Assembly (NCBI GenBank): GCA_016191465.1
Contig: JACPOP010000014.1
Coordinates: forward strand, 62,001-126,000
DNA from: Chloroflexota bacterium
GTDB lineage: Bacteria > Chloroflexota > UBA6077 > CF-72
DNA length: 64,000 nucleotides
Direction of reading: 5' to 3'
In this document: positions 41,903 to 50,537 of the stretch, in pieces
How the letters are laid out: every line of letters starts with the position of its first letter
Position numbering within the stretch: position 1 is the first letter of the stretch
Program-made: the position numbers and the translations under genes
The notes under the pieces: model-generated
The model's database searches: none
What the model saw: the letters and a program-made list of their open reading frames with translations, nothing else
What the model was told of the DNA's origin: nothing

Positions 41903-43908
41903 GCGGGCTGGCCGGCCTGGTGTGGCTGGTGCCAGTACCCCCGCTGCTGGCGGCGCTGGCGCTCGTGTTCGGCCGCGGGCTGGCCTGGCGGCCGGTCGCC
42001 GCAACCGCCGTCGGCGCGGTGGCCGTCTCCCTCGCGGTCGCGATGGTTGTGCTCGTCGCGGTTGCGAGTGGGGAACGGGCCGCGCCGGAGGTCATCTGGG
42101 GTAGCCTTGCCGGCCGGCCGCTCGTCGTCAGTTTCCTGGCCGATCCGCTTTCGGCGCTGATGGGGGTGCTCACGACGAGCGTGGGGCTCGTCGTCTTCGT
42201 GTACGCCGCGGCTTACATGCGAGACGACGCAGGGTACCGGCGGTTCTTCGCCCTGTTTTCGCTGTTTGTGGGGGGCATGCTGCTGCTGGTGGTATCGGGG
42301 AGCCTGCTGCTGCTGTACGCCGCCTGGGAGCTGGTGGGTCTGACGTCCTTCCTGCTCATCGGGTTCTACCGCCAGCGGCAGGCGCCGGGCCGCGCGGCGG
42401 CCAAGGCGTTCCTGGTCACGCGCATCGGCGACCTGGGCCTGCTGGTGGGCGTGCTGCTGGTGTACCTGACGCTCGGCAGTTTCACGATTGCGGCAGTGAA
42501 CACCGCGGCGGCCAGCGGGGCCCTTGCTGGACCAGCGCTCACGGCGATCGCGCTGCTGGTGTTCATGGGCGCGGCCGGGAAGAGCGCCCAGGTGCCGCTC
42601 CACGTGTGGCTGCCAGACGCCATGGAGGGGCCGACCCCGGTGAGCGCGCTGCTGCACTCCGCCACCATGGTGGCGGCCGGCGTGTTTCTCGTGGCACGCC
42701 TGTACCCGCTGTTCCTGGCGGCAGACTCCGCCCTCGCCGTAGTAGCCACCATCGGCGCGGCAACCGCCGTGCTGGGTGCCGCCTCAGCCGCCGCGCAACG
42801 CGATCTGAAGCGGGTCCTGGCGTACTCCACCATCAGCCAGTTGGGCGAGATGATGGCCGGACTGGGCGCCGGGGCGCTGGACGCCGGCCTGTTCCACCTG
42901 GTGAGCCAGGCGCTCTTCAAGGCCTGTCTATTCCTGGCCGCGGGCAGCGTGGGCCACGCGCTCGGTAGCACTGACCTGGCGGTGATGGGCGGACTGCGAC
43001 GGCAGATGCCGCGCACGTTCCTGGCGTTCGTGCTGGGCGCCTGGGCGCTCGCGGGGATCCCGCCGTTCTCGGGCTTCTGGAGCGGCGACGCGGTGCTTGG
43101 TGCGCTGTGGGTGCGTTTTCCGGTCCTGTTCTGGGTGGTCCTGCTGGCGATCGGGCTCGCCGGCTTCTACAGCGCCCGCGCTCTGTTGCTGGCTTTCGGT
43201 GGTGCCCGCCGCTCCGCTGCGACGGTGCATGAGGGCCCCGTGTGGCTGTGGGCCCCGGCCGTGCTGCTGGGCATCCTGGCGGCATTCGGCGGCGTCGTCG
43301 ACGGGCCCTTCAGCGGTCGTCCGCTGGCGCGGTTCCTGGGAGTTGGAACCGGCGCGGAGACGGCGAACCTGCTCGTCACGGGGCTGGCCCTGGCAGCGTC
43401 GGCGGCCGGCATCGGGGTGGCGGTGGCTCGGTATGCAGCGGCTGTCGCCCATCCCGCCTGGCGACTCGGTACTCCGAAGGGCTTCGGGGGTCTGGCCGTC
43501 CGCGGCTTCGGGTTCGACCAGTTGTACGCGGCCACGCTGGTGCGCGCCACCGGTGTGGTCGCCGCGCTGCTGGCGGCCTTCGACGCACGCGTGGTGGAGG
43601 GTCTCGTCCAACGTGCGGGGCTGGCGGTGCGCGTACTGGCGGGCCGGTTGCGCGGGTTCGACGCGCGGGTGCTGGACCGTGCCGCCAACGGTTCCGCCGG
43701 CTTCACGCTGCGGGCGGCGCAAGGCTCTGAGCGATGGGATGCGCGGCGGCTGGACCGTGCGGTCGGACGCTTCGCCTTGGCGTGGCGGGGTGCATCGGGA
43801 CGATTGGCACTCACGCAGAGCGGCCGGGTGAACGAATACTTCCTGGGAGTGGTGCTATGGGGTGGTGGTACGTTGTTACTCGTGGCGCTGGTGGTTGCAC
43901 GCGGATGA
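41899..43908 (+). CDS. nuoL: Complex I-like subunit L
   Basis: 669-residue antiporter-like subunit with 14-16 helices and the lateral amphipathic helix expected near the C-terminus. Core: the AAGKSAQVPLHVWLPDAMEG stretch with the pumping Lys, TPVSALLHSATMVAAGVFL, and the KRVLAYSTISQLGEMMAGLG segment. A C-terminal extension (about 535-640) rich in Arg/Ala is predicted soluble or amphipathic. GTG start overlaps nuoK. Drives H+ or Na+ translocation. Confidence 0.95.
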   Translation: MSGLAGLVWLVPVPPLLAALALVFGRGLAWRPVAATAVGAVAVSLAVAMVVLVAVASGERAAPEVIWGSLAGRPLVVSFLADPLSALMGVLTTSVGLVVFVYAAAYMRDDAGYRRFFALFSLFVGGMLLLVVSGSLLLLYAAWELVGLTSFLLIGFYRQRQAPGRAAAKAFLVTRIGDLGLLVGVLLVYLTLGSFTIAAVNTAAASGALAGPALTAIALLVFMGAAGKSAQVPLHVWLPDAMEGPTPVSALLHSATMVAAGVFLVARLYPLFLAADSALAVVATIGAATAVLGAASAAAQRDLKRVLAYSTISQLGEMMAGLGAGALDAGLFHLVSQALFKACLFLAAGSVGHALGSTDLAVMGGLRRQMPRTFLAFVLGAWALAGIPPFSGFWSGDAVLGALWVRFPVLFWVVLLAIGLAGFYSARALLLAFGGARRSAATVHEGPVWLWAPAVLLGILAAFGGVVDGPFSGRPLARFLGVGTGAETANLLVTGLALAASAAGIGVAVARYAAAVAHPAWRLGTPKGFGGLAVRGFGFDQLYAATLVRATGVVAALLAAFDARVVEGLVQRAGLAVRVLAGRLRGFDARVLDRAANGSAGFTLRAAQGSERWDARRLDRAVGRFALAWRGASGRLALTQSGRVNEYFLGVVLWGGGTLLLVALVVARG

Positions 43909-43925
43909 AGGGTCGCTAGAGATCC

Positions 43926-45419
43926 ATGCCCTGGCTGTCGCTGGCAATCTTTCTGCCGCTGGTAGGCGCCCTGGGCGTGCTGCTGGCACCAGTGCGCATG
44001 GCCCGCTGGCTGGCGCTCGGCACTTCGGGCGTCGTGCTCCTCCTGAGTGGCGGCCTCTTCGCGGCGCTGGAGCGCGGCAGGCCCGGGTTCCAGTTCGAGG
44101 AGCACGCCGCCTGGGTGCCGAGCCTCGGCGCCACCTATCGCCTGGGCGTCGACGGCATCAGCCTGCCACTGATCGTGCTGACGGCGTTCCTGACGCTGCT
44201 GGCGGTCGTCTACTCGTGGAACGTGGTGGACCGGGCGCGGCCGTACTTCGCCCTGTTCCTGGTGCTGGAGACCGGCTTGATCGGCACCTTCTCGGTGCTC
44301 GACCTGCTGCTGTTCTACGTGTTCTTCGAGATATCGCTGGTGCCGATGTACTTCATCATTGGCATCTGGGGGCACGAGAACCGGCGCTACGCGGCGCTGA
44401 AGTTCTTTCTCTACACCCGCGTCGGCAGCCTGGCCATGCTGTTGTCCATACTGGCGTTGTATCTGGGCACCAGCCCCCGCACGTTCGACCTGCCCTCGAT
44501 TGTGGCAGCCCAGCCGTACCCCGGCACGGGACTCGCGCCCTCGCTGATTCTTCTCGGCTTCTTCCTGGCGTTCGCCATCAAGCTGCCGTCGTTCCCATTC
44601 CACTCGTGGCTCCCGGATGCCCACGTGGAAGCTCCAACGGCGGGCTCGGTGCTGCTGGCCGGCGTGCTGCTGAAGCTCGGCGGCTACGGGTTGATTCGGC
44701 TGGCGCTCCCGACCGTACCGGGAGCCTTCGAGCGCTGGGCGCTGCCGATCGCCATCCTGGCGGTGGTGAGCGCCATCTACGGTGCCGCGGTGGCGCTCGC
44801 ACAGCCAAACCTCAAGCGCATGGTGGCTTTCTCCAGTATCAATCACATGGGATACGTCTTGCTCGGCATCGCCAGCGCGGCTGTGCTCGGGGCATCGCCC
44901 GAGGCGCGCGCCGCGGCGCTGAACGGAGCGGTGGTCCAGATGGTGGCCCATGGGCTGATTACCGGTGCGCTCTTCTTCCTGGTGGGCATGCTGTACGACC
45001 GCGCCCACAGCTACGAGATCGCGAAGTTCTCCGGGCTGTGGGCGCGTCTGCCGATCTACGGCAGCCTGGTGGCATTCATGTTCTTCGGCTCGCTCGGCCT
45101 GCCAGGACTCGCACAGTTCGTGGGCGAGTTCCAGGTCTTCCTGGGCACGCTCGGCGTGTTCCCGGCCCTGGCGATCCTGGCGCTCCTGGGGGTGGTCCTG
45201 ACCACCGCCATGTTCCTGCGCACCCTGCAGCGCATGTTCTTCGGCGACTCGGCCGAAGGGTCGACGGGTTTCAAAGACCTTGACCGACGCGAGGTGTGGA
45301 CGCTGGCGCCGCTGGTGCTCGCGGTGCTGGTGCTGGGGGTCCTCCCTGGCGGCCTGCTCAGCGCCATCGACGGCGTCAGCACCGCGCTCGTCCGCGCGAT
45401 GCCGCTCCCAGGTAGGTAG
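43926..45419 (+). CDS. nuoM: Complex I-like subunit M
   Basis: 497-residue antiporter-like subunit with about 14 helices. Contains FFEISLVPMYFIIGIWGHE with the key Glu, FAIKLPSFPFHSWLPDAHVE with the key Lys, and LKRMVAFSSINHMGYVLLG. Length is normal. It lies 17 bases after nuoL. Confidence 0.96.
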   Translation: MPWLSLAIFLPLVGALGVLLAPVRMARWLALGTSGVVLLLSGGLFAALERGRPGFQFEEHAAWVPSLGATYRLGVDGISLPLIVLTAFLTLLAVVYSWNVVDRARPYFALFLVLETGLIGTFSVLDLLLFYVFFEISLVPMYFIIGIWGHENRRYAALKFFLYTRVGSLAMLLSILALYLGTSPRTFDLPSIVAAQPYPGTGLAPSLILLGFFLAFAIKLPSFPFHSWLPDAHVEAPTAGSVLLAGVLLKLGGYGLIRLALPTVPGAFERWALPIAILAVVSAIYGAAVALAQPNLKRMVAFSSINHMGYVLLGIASAAVLGASPEARAAALNGAVVQMVAHGLITGALFFLVGMLYDRAHSYEIAKFSGLWARLPIYGSLVAFMFFGSLGLPGLAQFVGEFQVFLGTLGVFPALAILALLGVVLTTAMFLRTLQRMFFGDSAEGSTGFKDLDRREVWTLAPLVLAVLVLGVLPGGLLSAIDGVSTALVRAMPLPGR

Positions 45420-45432
45420 GGAGGCCCCGTCT

Positions 45433-46890
45433 ATGCCAGGAATGGCCAAAATGGAGATGGCCCCGGAGCTCGCCAGGGTCATCCCCGAGATGTGGCTCGC
45501 GGGTTTGGTACTGGTGCTGTTTGGCATGGGGCCTTTCCTGCCAGCACGCCGGAAAGGCTGGGCCTGGTGGCTGGCGCTCGGGGGGCTGCTGGGTGCATTC
45601 GTGCCAACCCTCCGCATGCTCACCTGGCAACCGCAGCTGGGGTTCGACGGCGCGTACGCGGTCGATCCGCTGGGTGTGTTCTTCAAGCTGCTGCTGCTGG
45701 CAACAACGGTTGTGGTGCTGCTTGCGAGCCGCGACTACTTCCGAGGCATGCCCCACGAAGGGGACATTCCAGGCCTGCTGGTGCTGCTGGCCGGATCGAT
45801 GATCCTGCTCGCAAGCAGCAACGATCTCGTGCTGATTGCGCTCTTCGTGCAGTTGGTGAGTATCACCAGCTACGTCCTGGTGGGCGTCTGGAAGGACGAG
45901 CCCCTCGCCAACGAGGCGTCCCTCAAGTTCTTCCTCTTCGGCTCTGTTTCGGTGACCGTGATGCTGTACGGCATGTCGCTGCTGTTCGGCGCCACCGGAA
46001 CGCTGAACCTGCAAGAAATGGCGCGGCGGTTGCCACAGGCCGACCTGTCCATCGTCGTCCTGGGCCTGGCGCTCACGCTGGCGGGCTACGGGTTCAAAAT
46101 CTCGATGGCGCCGTTCCACGTGTGGGTGGCCGATACTTACCAGGGAGCGCCAACGCCGGTGACGGCTCTGCTCTCGATCGGTCCCAAGGCCGCGGGTCTG
46201 GCGGTGCTGCTGCGGACACTGGCGGTGGCCGTGCCGCCCGACGAGACCAACTGGCCGGCGGCCGTGGCGGCAATGGCAGCGCTGACGATGACGGTGGGCA
46301 ATGTGCTGGCCCTGCGTCAGACGAACATCAAGCGGCTGCTGGCGTACTCGTCCATCGGCCAGGCCGGGTTCCTGCTGATGGGCGTGGCGGCGGCGGGGCG
46401 AGACGAGCTCTCGGTGCCGGCGCTGCTGTTCTACCTGGTGGCGTACCTGGCGATGAACATGGGTGCGTTTGGCGTGGCCACGGCAGTCGAGCGCGGCAGC
46501 GGATCCGTGGAGCTGGGCGGGTACGATGGATTGGGGTCGCGTGCTCCGTGGCTCGCGGGCACGCTGACGTTGTTTCTACTCTCGCTGGCCGGCATGCCGC
46601 CGCTGGCTGGCTTCATCGGCAAGACCATGCTCTTCGGGGCAGCCATGGGCGCCGGGTTCGCCTGGCTCGCCGCGGTGGCCGCCGCCAACAGCGCCCTGTC
46701 CCTCTACTACTACCTCTTACCCATCGCGCGCATGTACCTGCAGCCGCCCAACGGCTCGATGCCGTTCCGCACCGCCCCGGCGCTCGCGCTGGCGATCGGC
46801 CTGAGCGTGGCCGCCACGGTCCTGGTCGGCGTGCTGCCGGAGCCGGTGGTCAGCCTCGCGCGAAGCGGCGCGCGGCTGTTCGTGGGGTGA
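45433..46890 (+). CDS. nuoN: Complex I-like subunit N
   Basis: 485-residue antiporter-like subunit with about 14 helices; end of the operon. Contains LVQLVSITSYVLVGVWKDE, AGYGFKISMAPFHVWVADTYQG and IKRLLAYSSIGQAGFLLMG with the pumping lysines. GGGAGG lies about 9 bases before the ATG. A CGTCGGGCCCGACG palindrome at 46922-46935, in the convergent gap after the stop, may help end transcription from both sides. Confidence 0.95.
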   Translation: MPGMAKMEMAPELARVIPEMWLAGLVLVLFGMGPFLPARRKGWAWWLALGGLLGAFVPTLRMLTWQPQLGFDGAYAVDPLGVFFKLLLLATTVVVLLASRDYFRGMPHEGDIPGLLVLLAGSMILLASSNDLVLIALFVQLVSITSYVLVGVWKDEPLANEASLKFFLFGSVSVTVMLYGMSLLFGATGTLNLQEMARRLPQADLSIVVLGLALTLAGYGFKISMAPFHVWVADTYQGAPTPVTALLSIGPKAAGLAVLLRTLAVAVPPDETNWPAAVAAMAALTMTVGNVLALRQTNIKRLLAYSSIGQAGFLLMGVAAAGRDELSVPALLFYLVAYLAMNMGAFGVATAVERGSGSVELGGYDGLGSRAPWLAGTLTLFLLSLAGMPPLAGFIGKTMLFGAAMGAGFAWLAAVAAANSALSLYYYLLPIARMYLQPPNGSMPFRTAPALALAIGLSVAATVLVGVLPEPVVSLARSGARLFVG

Positions 46891-46988
46891 GCTCGCCATC
46901 AGCGCTCCTTCATTGGCTCGGCGTCGGGCCCGACGGCGCGGCCGGCGACGATGCGCCGCCCATCATGGAGCGCATCGCGCTGGCTCGC

Positions 46989-47618
46989 TCAGGCGCCAGC
47001 CTCGTTTGCGCGGAAGAGCTCGGCGAGGAACTGCTCCAACCCGGCGGTACCGAGTGGCCCGTTCCACTTGCGAATAACGCGCCCGTCAGCCGTTACGAAG
47101 TAGCTTTCGGGGACGCCTCGCATGCCATAGGTCACGGAGATCGGTCCCGCGTTGCCAGCGCCATTGGGGTAGGTGATCTTGAACTCGCGAAGGAAGGCGA
47201 GCGCGTCTGCTTCCGTGTCCTGCACGTCCACGCCGACGAACATGACGCGGTCGCGGTTGCGCTTCCAGGCGGCTTCGAGCATGGGCGCTTCCTCACGGCA
47301 CGGCACGCACCAGCTTGCCCAGAAGTTCACCAGCACGGGCTTGCCTGTGGCGCGGGCCTCGGACAGGCGGAACGTGCTGCCGTCGAACAGCCCGAGCGAA
47401 AAATCTGGGGCCTGGCGAAACGGGACGCTCGCGTTGCCGACCGTACCACGCTGCCGAACCCCGAGGCCAAACCACAGCAGCACCAGTAGCCCCACGACCA
47501 CGCTCCCCGCCAGCACCGCCGGCAGCCACGTGCGCACGGCCCCGCGAGGCTGAGCAGCATCGGCGGAGGCGCCAATCGCGGGAGCGGTCCTGACTTCGGT
47601 TTCAACAAGCTGGGTCAT
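46989..47618 (-). CDS. TlpA/DsbE-like thioredoxin, membrane-anchored
   Basis: 209 residues: an N-terminal cytoplasmic tail, one membrane segment (about 32-52), then a thioredoxin domain with WCVPC (Cys104, Cys107) in [36 protein letters not shown] supplies the cis-Pro loop. The ATG at 47618 follows ACGGAGCC. Last gene of the minus-strand cluster that starts with BlaI/M56; its partner reductant is probably the CcdA-like protein at 47857-48621. Confidence 0.9.
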   Translation of the reverse strand: MTQLVETEVRTAPAIGASADAAQPRGAVRTWLPAVLAGSVVVGLLVLLWFGLGVRQRGTVGNASVPFRQAPDFSLGLFDGSTFRLSEARATGKPVLVNFWASWCVPCREEAPMLEAAWKRNRDRVMFVGVDVQDTEADALAFLREFKITYPNGAGNAGPISVTYGMRGVPESYFVTADGRVIRKWNGPLGTAGLEQFLAELFRANEAGA

Positions 47619-47701
47619 GCCGCAAGGCTCCGTATTTCCATCCGTCTGAGCAAGACTACACAGGTCCACCTGAAAGCAGCGCCGCCCCGCAGCGCGAGAC
47701 C

Positions 47702-47770
47702 TCTGGGTGCGCGGGCGTCCCGCCCGCTTCGTCGCCCGCGTGGGACGGGCCAGAGGCCCGCGCACCCAGA
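47702..47770. repeat. Long inverted repeat (hairpin) between TlpA and CcdA-like genes
   Basis: Perfect 15-base arms (TCTGGGTGCGCGGGC, complement at 47756-47770) enclose further GC-rich complementary stretches, including GTCCC...GGGAC. It lies in the 238-base gap between the two genes and would form a strong hairpin in the transcript. The GGGCGTCCC string also occurs in the palindrome at 5375-5408. Could be an attenuator or a dispersed palindromic repeat. Confidence 0.6.
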
Positions 47771-47856
47771 CCACGTGGCGAACACGCTCGCCTGAAACAA
47801 CATCCGCACGACAGTCCCTGGAAGAATCTATTGAGACGGTGTTGGCCCCTGCGGAA

Positions 47857-48621
47857 TTACAGGAACCAGTACACGAAGGTGTCGTTCAGTCCCGCCAGGA
47901 CGAGGACCACGCCCGCAATGCGCTCGAGCACGCGGTTGGTGCGTCCCAGGCTATGCAACGAGCCGCCGAGTCCGCTCGTGCCGAACGCTAGCAGTCCCGC
48001 CAGGGCCAGCAGCGGCAGGGTGGTGCCCAGGGCGAAGGCCGGTGGATACAGCACGCCCATCGACGACTGGAGCGCGAGCGGGATGGTGAGCCCGAAGAAC
48101 AGGAGGAACAGGGTCGGGCAGAAGGCGAACGCGAACGCTGTGCCCAGCAGGAAGCTGCCCCGCAGCCCACCGCCGGCACGCTCCTCCAGCCACTCGCTGA
48201 CACCGTGCCCCATCGCCAGCCACGAGGGCGCGCGCAGCACGCCCAGGAACACCAGGCCAATCACGATCATGAGCGGCCCGAGCACCTTGCGCGCGAAAAC
48301 GATGAACGGGATCGAGCTCTGGGCCAACTGTTGCCCGGTCAGGAGCACCGCCACGCCGACGGCGGTGTAGACCAGCGCCTTGCCCAGGAGGTACGCCAGT
48401 GCCGAGGGGACGGGCCCCTCAAGGCGCCGGGAGACGAATGCGAGGGCGCTGGCGTTTGTCGTGAGCTGGCAGGGCGAGGTTGCCCCGAGCAGCCCCAGCA
48501 GCAGGGCCGCGACGATCGGCACGCCAATGCTGTCGCTCAACGCGGTCAGCGGCTCGGTCACCGCGCCGTTGAACCCGGCCAGAAAGCTGTACCACTGGAG
48601 CACTAGGACGCGTGGGTCCAT
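47857..48621 (-). CDS. CcdA/DsbD-like membrane thiol transporter
   Basis: 254 residues, about six to seven helices. Two membrane-embedded redox cysteines next to proline: Cys51 in GLLGATSPCQLTTNASALAF and Cys168 in FAFAFCPTLFLLFFGL. Only distantly similar to the CcdA at 31.4 kb, so it is a paralogous or foreign lineage. Upstream of the TlpA gene in the same direction. It likely passes reducing power across the membrane. Confidence 0.8.
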   Translation of the reverse strand: MDPRVLVLQWYSFLAGFNGAVTEPLTALSDSIGVPIVAALLLGLLGATSPCQLTTNASALAFVSRRLEGPVPSALAYLLGKALVYTAVGVAVLLTGQQLAQSSIPFIVFARKVLGPLMIVIGLVFLGVLRAPSWLAMGHGVSEWLEERAGGGLRGSFLLGTAFAFAFCPTLFLLFFGLTIPLALQSSMGVLYPPAFALGTTLPLLALAGLLAFGTSGLGGSLHSLGRTNRVLERIAGVVLVLAGLNDTFVYWFL

Positions 48622-48677
48622 GGTCGGTTAGCGGACCATCCGTCGGTACGTTACAGGCTTCATCGTGCGTCGGTCCC

Positions 48678-49670
48678 TCAATTACGGGCCTGCCAGGACT
48701 GGCCGCCGTCGTCGCTGCGGAAGATGCGCGCCCGGGTACCGTCGAGGACGCCGGCGTACAGGATGCTTGGGCTGCTCGGCGACACGGCGACGGCGGACAC
48801 GTTCCCTGGCACGCTGCCCGTTGGCTGCCAGGTGGTGCCGCCGTCGGTGCTCTTCATGACCCGGCCGTTGGCCGCATAGAACGTGTCAGGGGCCTGCTGG
48901 TCCTGAGCAACCCACATGGCCATGCCGCCGGCAATGGCGCCGAGCGGCCGCCACGACTTCCCGCCATCCTCGCTGCGTTGGAAACCGCCCTGCATCTCGG
49001 CGATGTACAACGTTCCCGAGCGGCGCGGGTCGGCTAACACGGGGCCCATGATGTTGACCTGCGTGTTGACGGCCTGCCAGGTCCGACCCGTGTCCGGGCT
49101 GCGATACACGCCCCGTCCGGTGAAGTAGGCGTACAGGACATTAGGATCCGCGGGATCGATGCCCATGCCGTGAACGTCGGTACTCGGCAACCCGGTGTTG
49201 TCCTGGCGCCAGCTCTTTCCACCATCTTCGGACCGATAGAAGCCCGGGTGGCCCGCGACGTACATCTTGAGCGGGTCACGCGGGTCCACGGCCCAGCCCA
49301 TGGGGTCCGCCCCTTTGAGGCCGGACACCTCCTGCCAGGTTCGACCGCCGTCCGTGCTGATGGCGCCGCTCTCATGGCCGCCAACAAGGACCCGCTCGGC
49401 GTTGGCGGGGTCGACGACCAGCGAGTGGAGGTCGCCGCCAATCGAGGGTCGCGCGGATGCACTGGACCCGGTGGCGAACAGCGTGTACCCCGCGACGGCC
49501 ACGGCCACCGCGACGATCGCCGCCGCGCCCCCGCGCTGCACGCGGCGCCTTCGCTGCCGGTTCACCTCGGCAGCAAGCCGTTGCTGCTGGGTTGCGCGCC
49601 TGCCCTCTCGGCTCGCGGGCTCTGGAGAAGCCGCGGGGCGGGTCCGGTCGGTGCTGGTGCTGGTACGCAT
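48678..49670 (-). CDS. Membrane-anchored Asp-box (BNR-like) beta-propeller protein
   Basis: 330 residues. A basic N-terminus (about 1-48), one membrane segment (about 48-66), then repeated Asp-box units (ISTDGGRTW, RSEDGGKSW, RSPDTGRTW, RSEDGGKSW, KSTDGGTTW, RSDDGGQSW), giving a six- to seven-bladed propeller outside the membrane. Such domains occur in sialidases and in VPS10/YCF48-type assembly factors; no sialidase active site is visible. Its cluster suggests a redox- or metal-protein assembly factor, by inference. Confidence 0.8.
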   Translation of the reverse strand: MRTSTSTDRTRPAASPEPASREGRRATQQQRLAAEVNRQRRRRVQRGGAAAIVAVAVAVAGYTLFATGSSASARPSIGGDLHSLVVDPANAERVLVGGHESGAISTDGGRTWQEVSGLKGADPMGWAVDPRDPLKMYVAGHPGFYRSEDGGKSWRQDNTGLPSTDVHGMGIDPADPNVLYAYFTGRGVYRSPDTGRTWQAVNTQVNIMGPVLADPRRSGTLYIAEMQGGFQRSEDGGKSWRPLGAIAGGMAMWVAQDQQAPDTFYAANGRVMKSTDGGTTWQPTGSVPGNVSAVAVSPSSPSILYAGVLDGTRARIFRSDDGGQSWQARN

Positions 49671-49720
49671 GTTGGTGCCTCTGCTCTCTCCGGTGGCGCG
49701 GACTGGCTGTGGTGTCCGCG

Positions 49721-50116
49721 TTAGCGGGCCGCGGCGCCACGCACCAACGGCTCGGCCTGGACCGCCCGGGCTGCACTGCCGCCAGCACGTTCCGCTTCGA
49801 TCTCCCGCGCGAGCGCCGCCTGCTCTGCCTGGACCCGCTCCATCTCCGCCTGGAGTTGGGCGAGGCGCTCCTCCGGGTTGGGGGCCAGGGCTGCCACGGG
49901 CATGGTGCGCGGGCTCGCGTCAGCGACAACCGCGGGACCCCGGTCCTGCTGCATCCCGCCCATGCCTTTCATCATGAGCACCATCGACAGCGGGCAGGCC
50001 GCCATCAGCAGGAACGGGGCTGCCGCCAGGGCCAGACTCGGCGCCACCGCGAAGATGCCCACGCCGACAGCCGTGAGCCCGGCCAGCACTTTCCAGTTCC
50101 AACACATCTTCATCAT
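49721..50116 (-). CDS. DUF2933-like small membrane protein
   Basis: 131 residues. MCWNWKVLAGLTAVGVGIFAVAP begins two adjoining helices (about 8-50) with AACPLSMVLMMKGM, the DUF2933-like pattern. Then comes a predicted coiled coil (NPEERLAQLQAEMERVQAEQ, about 84-103 onward). Met- and Cys-containing helices fit copper handling; DUF2933 genes often lie near copper-resistance genes. AGAGGAA precedes the ATG, and the start overlaps the preceding gene by 4 bases. Confidence 0.75.
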   Translation of the reverse strand: MMKMCWNWKVLAGLTAVGVGIFAVAPSLALAAAPFLLMAACPLSMVLMMKGMGGMQQDRGPAVVADASPRTMPVAALAPNPEERLAQLQAEMERVQAEQAALAREIEAERAGGSAARAVQAEPLVRGAAAR

Positions 50117-50529
50117 GCGATCGATTCCTCTTTCTCTCTCTGTGGTCTCTCATGAATGGCGTAAGGACGCTGCCTGGTCGGGCCTTCGCGCGTTCCGCCG
50201 GTCGCTGTTGAAGGGCCCTTGCGCACGAGCGCTCCGGTGCGGACATGGCGTGGAATTCCAGGAACGCCGGGCCGGTGCCCGCGCTGGTCGGGTGTGCGCC
50301 CTCCGTGCAGGGTGCGATTCAGGCGCCACAATCCCAGGATTCCGATCTCGCGCGGCGCGGCACCATCGCTTCCGCCCACTTCTTGACTTGTGGGTCGGTC
50401 GGTCCGCCGGAGTAGCGCGAAGCCTACGGCGATGAGCCCCACGAGCACCGCCCCGGCCGCGATGCACAGCGCCATGGCTTCCGGGCTGGTTGGTTCCAGC
50501 CCGGACCATGGCAGGAGCGAAGGATCCAT
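50113..50529 (-). CDS. Small single-pass membrane protein, uncharacterised
   Basis: 138 residues, no family recognised. One membrane helix (about 18-41, MALCIAAGAVLVGLIAVGFA), then a basic, low-complexity cytoplasmic-type tail rich in Arg, Gly and Pro. It starts 8 bases after the M56 gene and its stop overlaps the next ATG, so it fits an operon. The tail looks like unconstrained high-GC sequence, so the true end or reality of the gene is uncertain. Confidence 0.5.
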   Translation of the reverse strand: MDPSLLPWSGLEPTSPEAMALCIAAGAVLVGLIAVGFALLRRTDRPTSQEVGGSDGAAPREIGILGLWRLNRTLHGGRTPDQRGHRPGVPGIPRHVRTGALVRKGPSTATGGTREGPTRQRPYAIHERPQREKEESIA

Positions 50530-50537
50530 CGTGCTCC

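Noticed and set aside
43167-45686. An 839-codon open frame antisense to nuoL/nuoM, and similar long antisense frames at 1872-3224, 11540-12754 and 18378-19496
   Set aside because: High-GC shadows: Gln/Arg/His-rich, low-complexity translations without family features, fully covered by well-recognised genes on the other strand.
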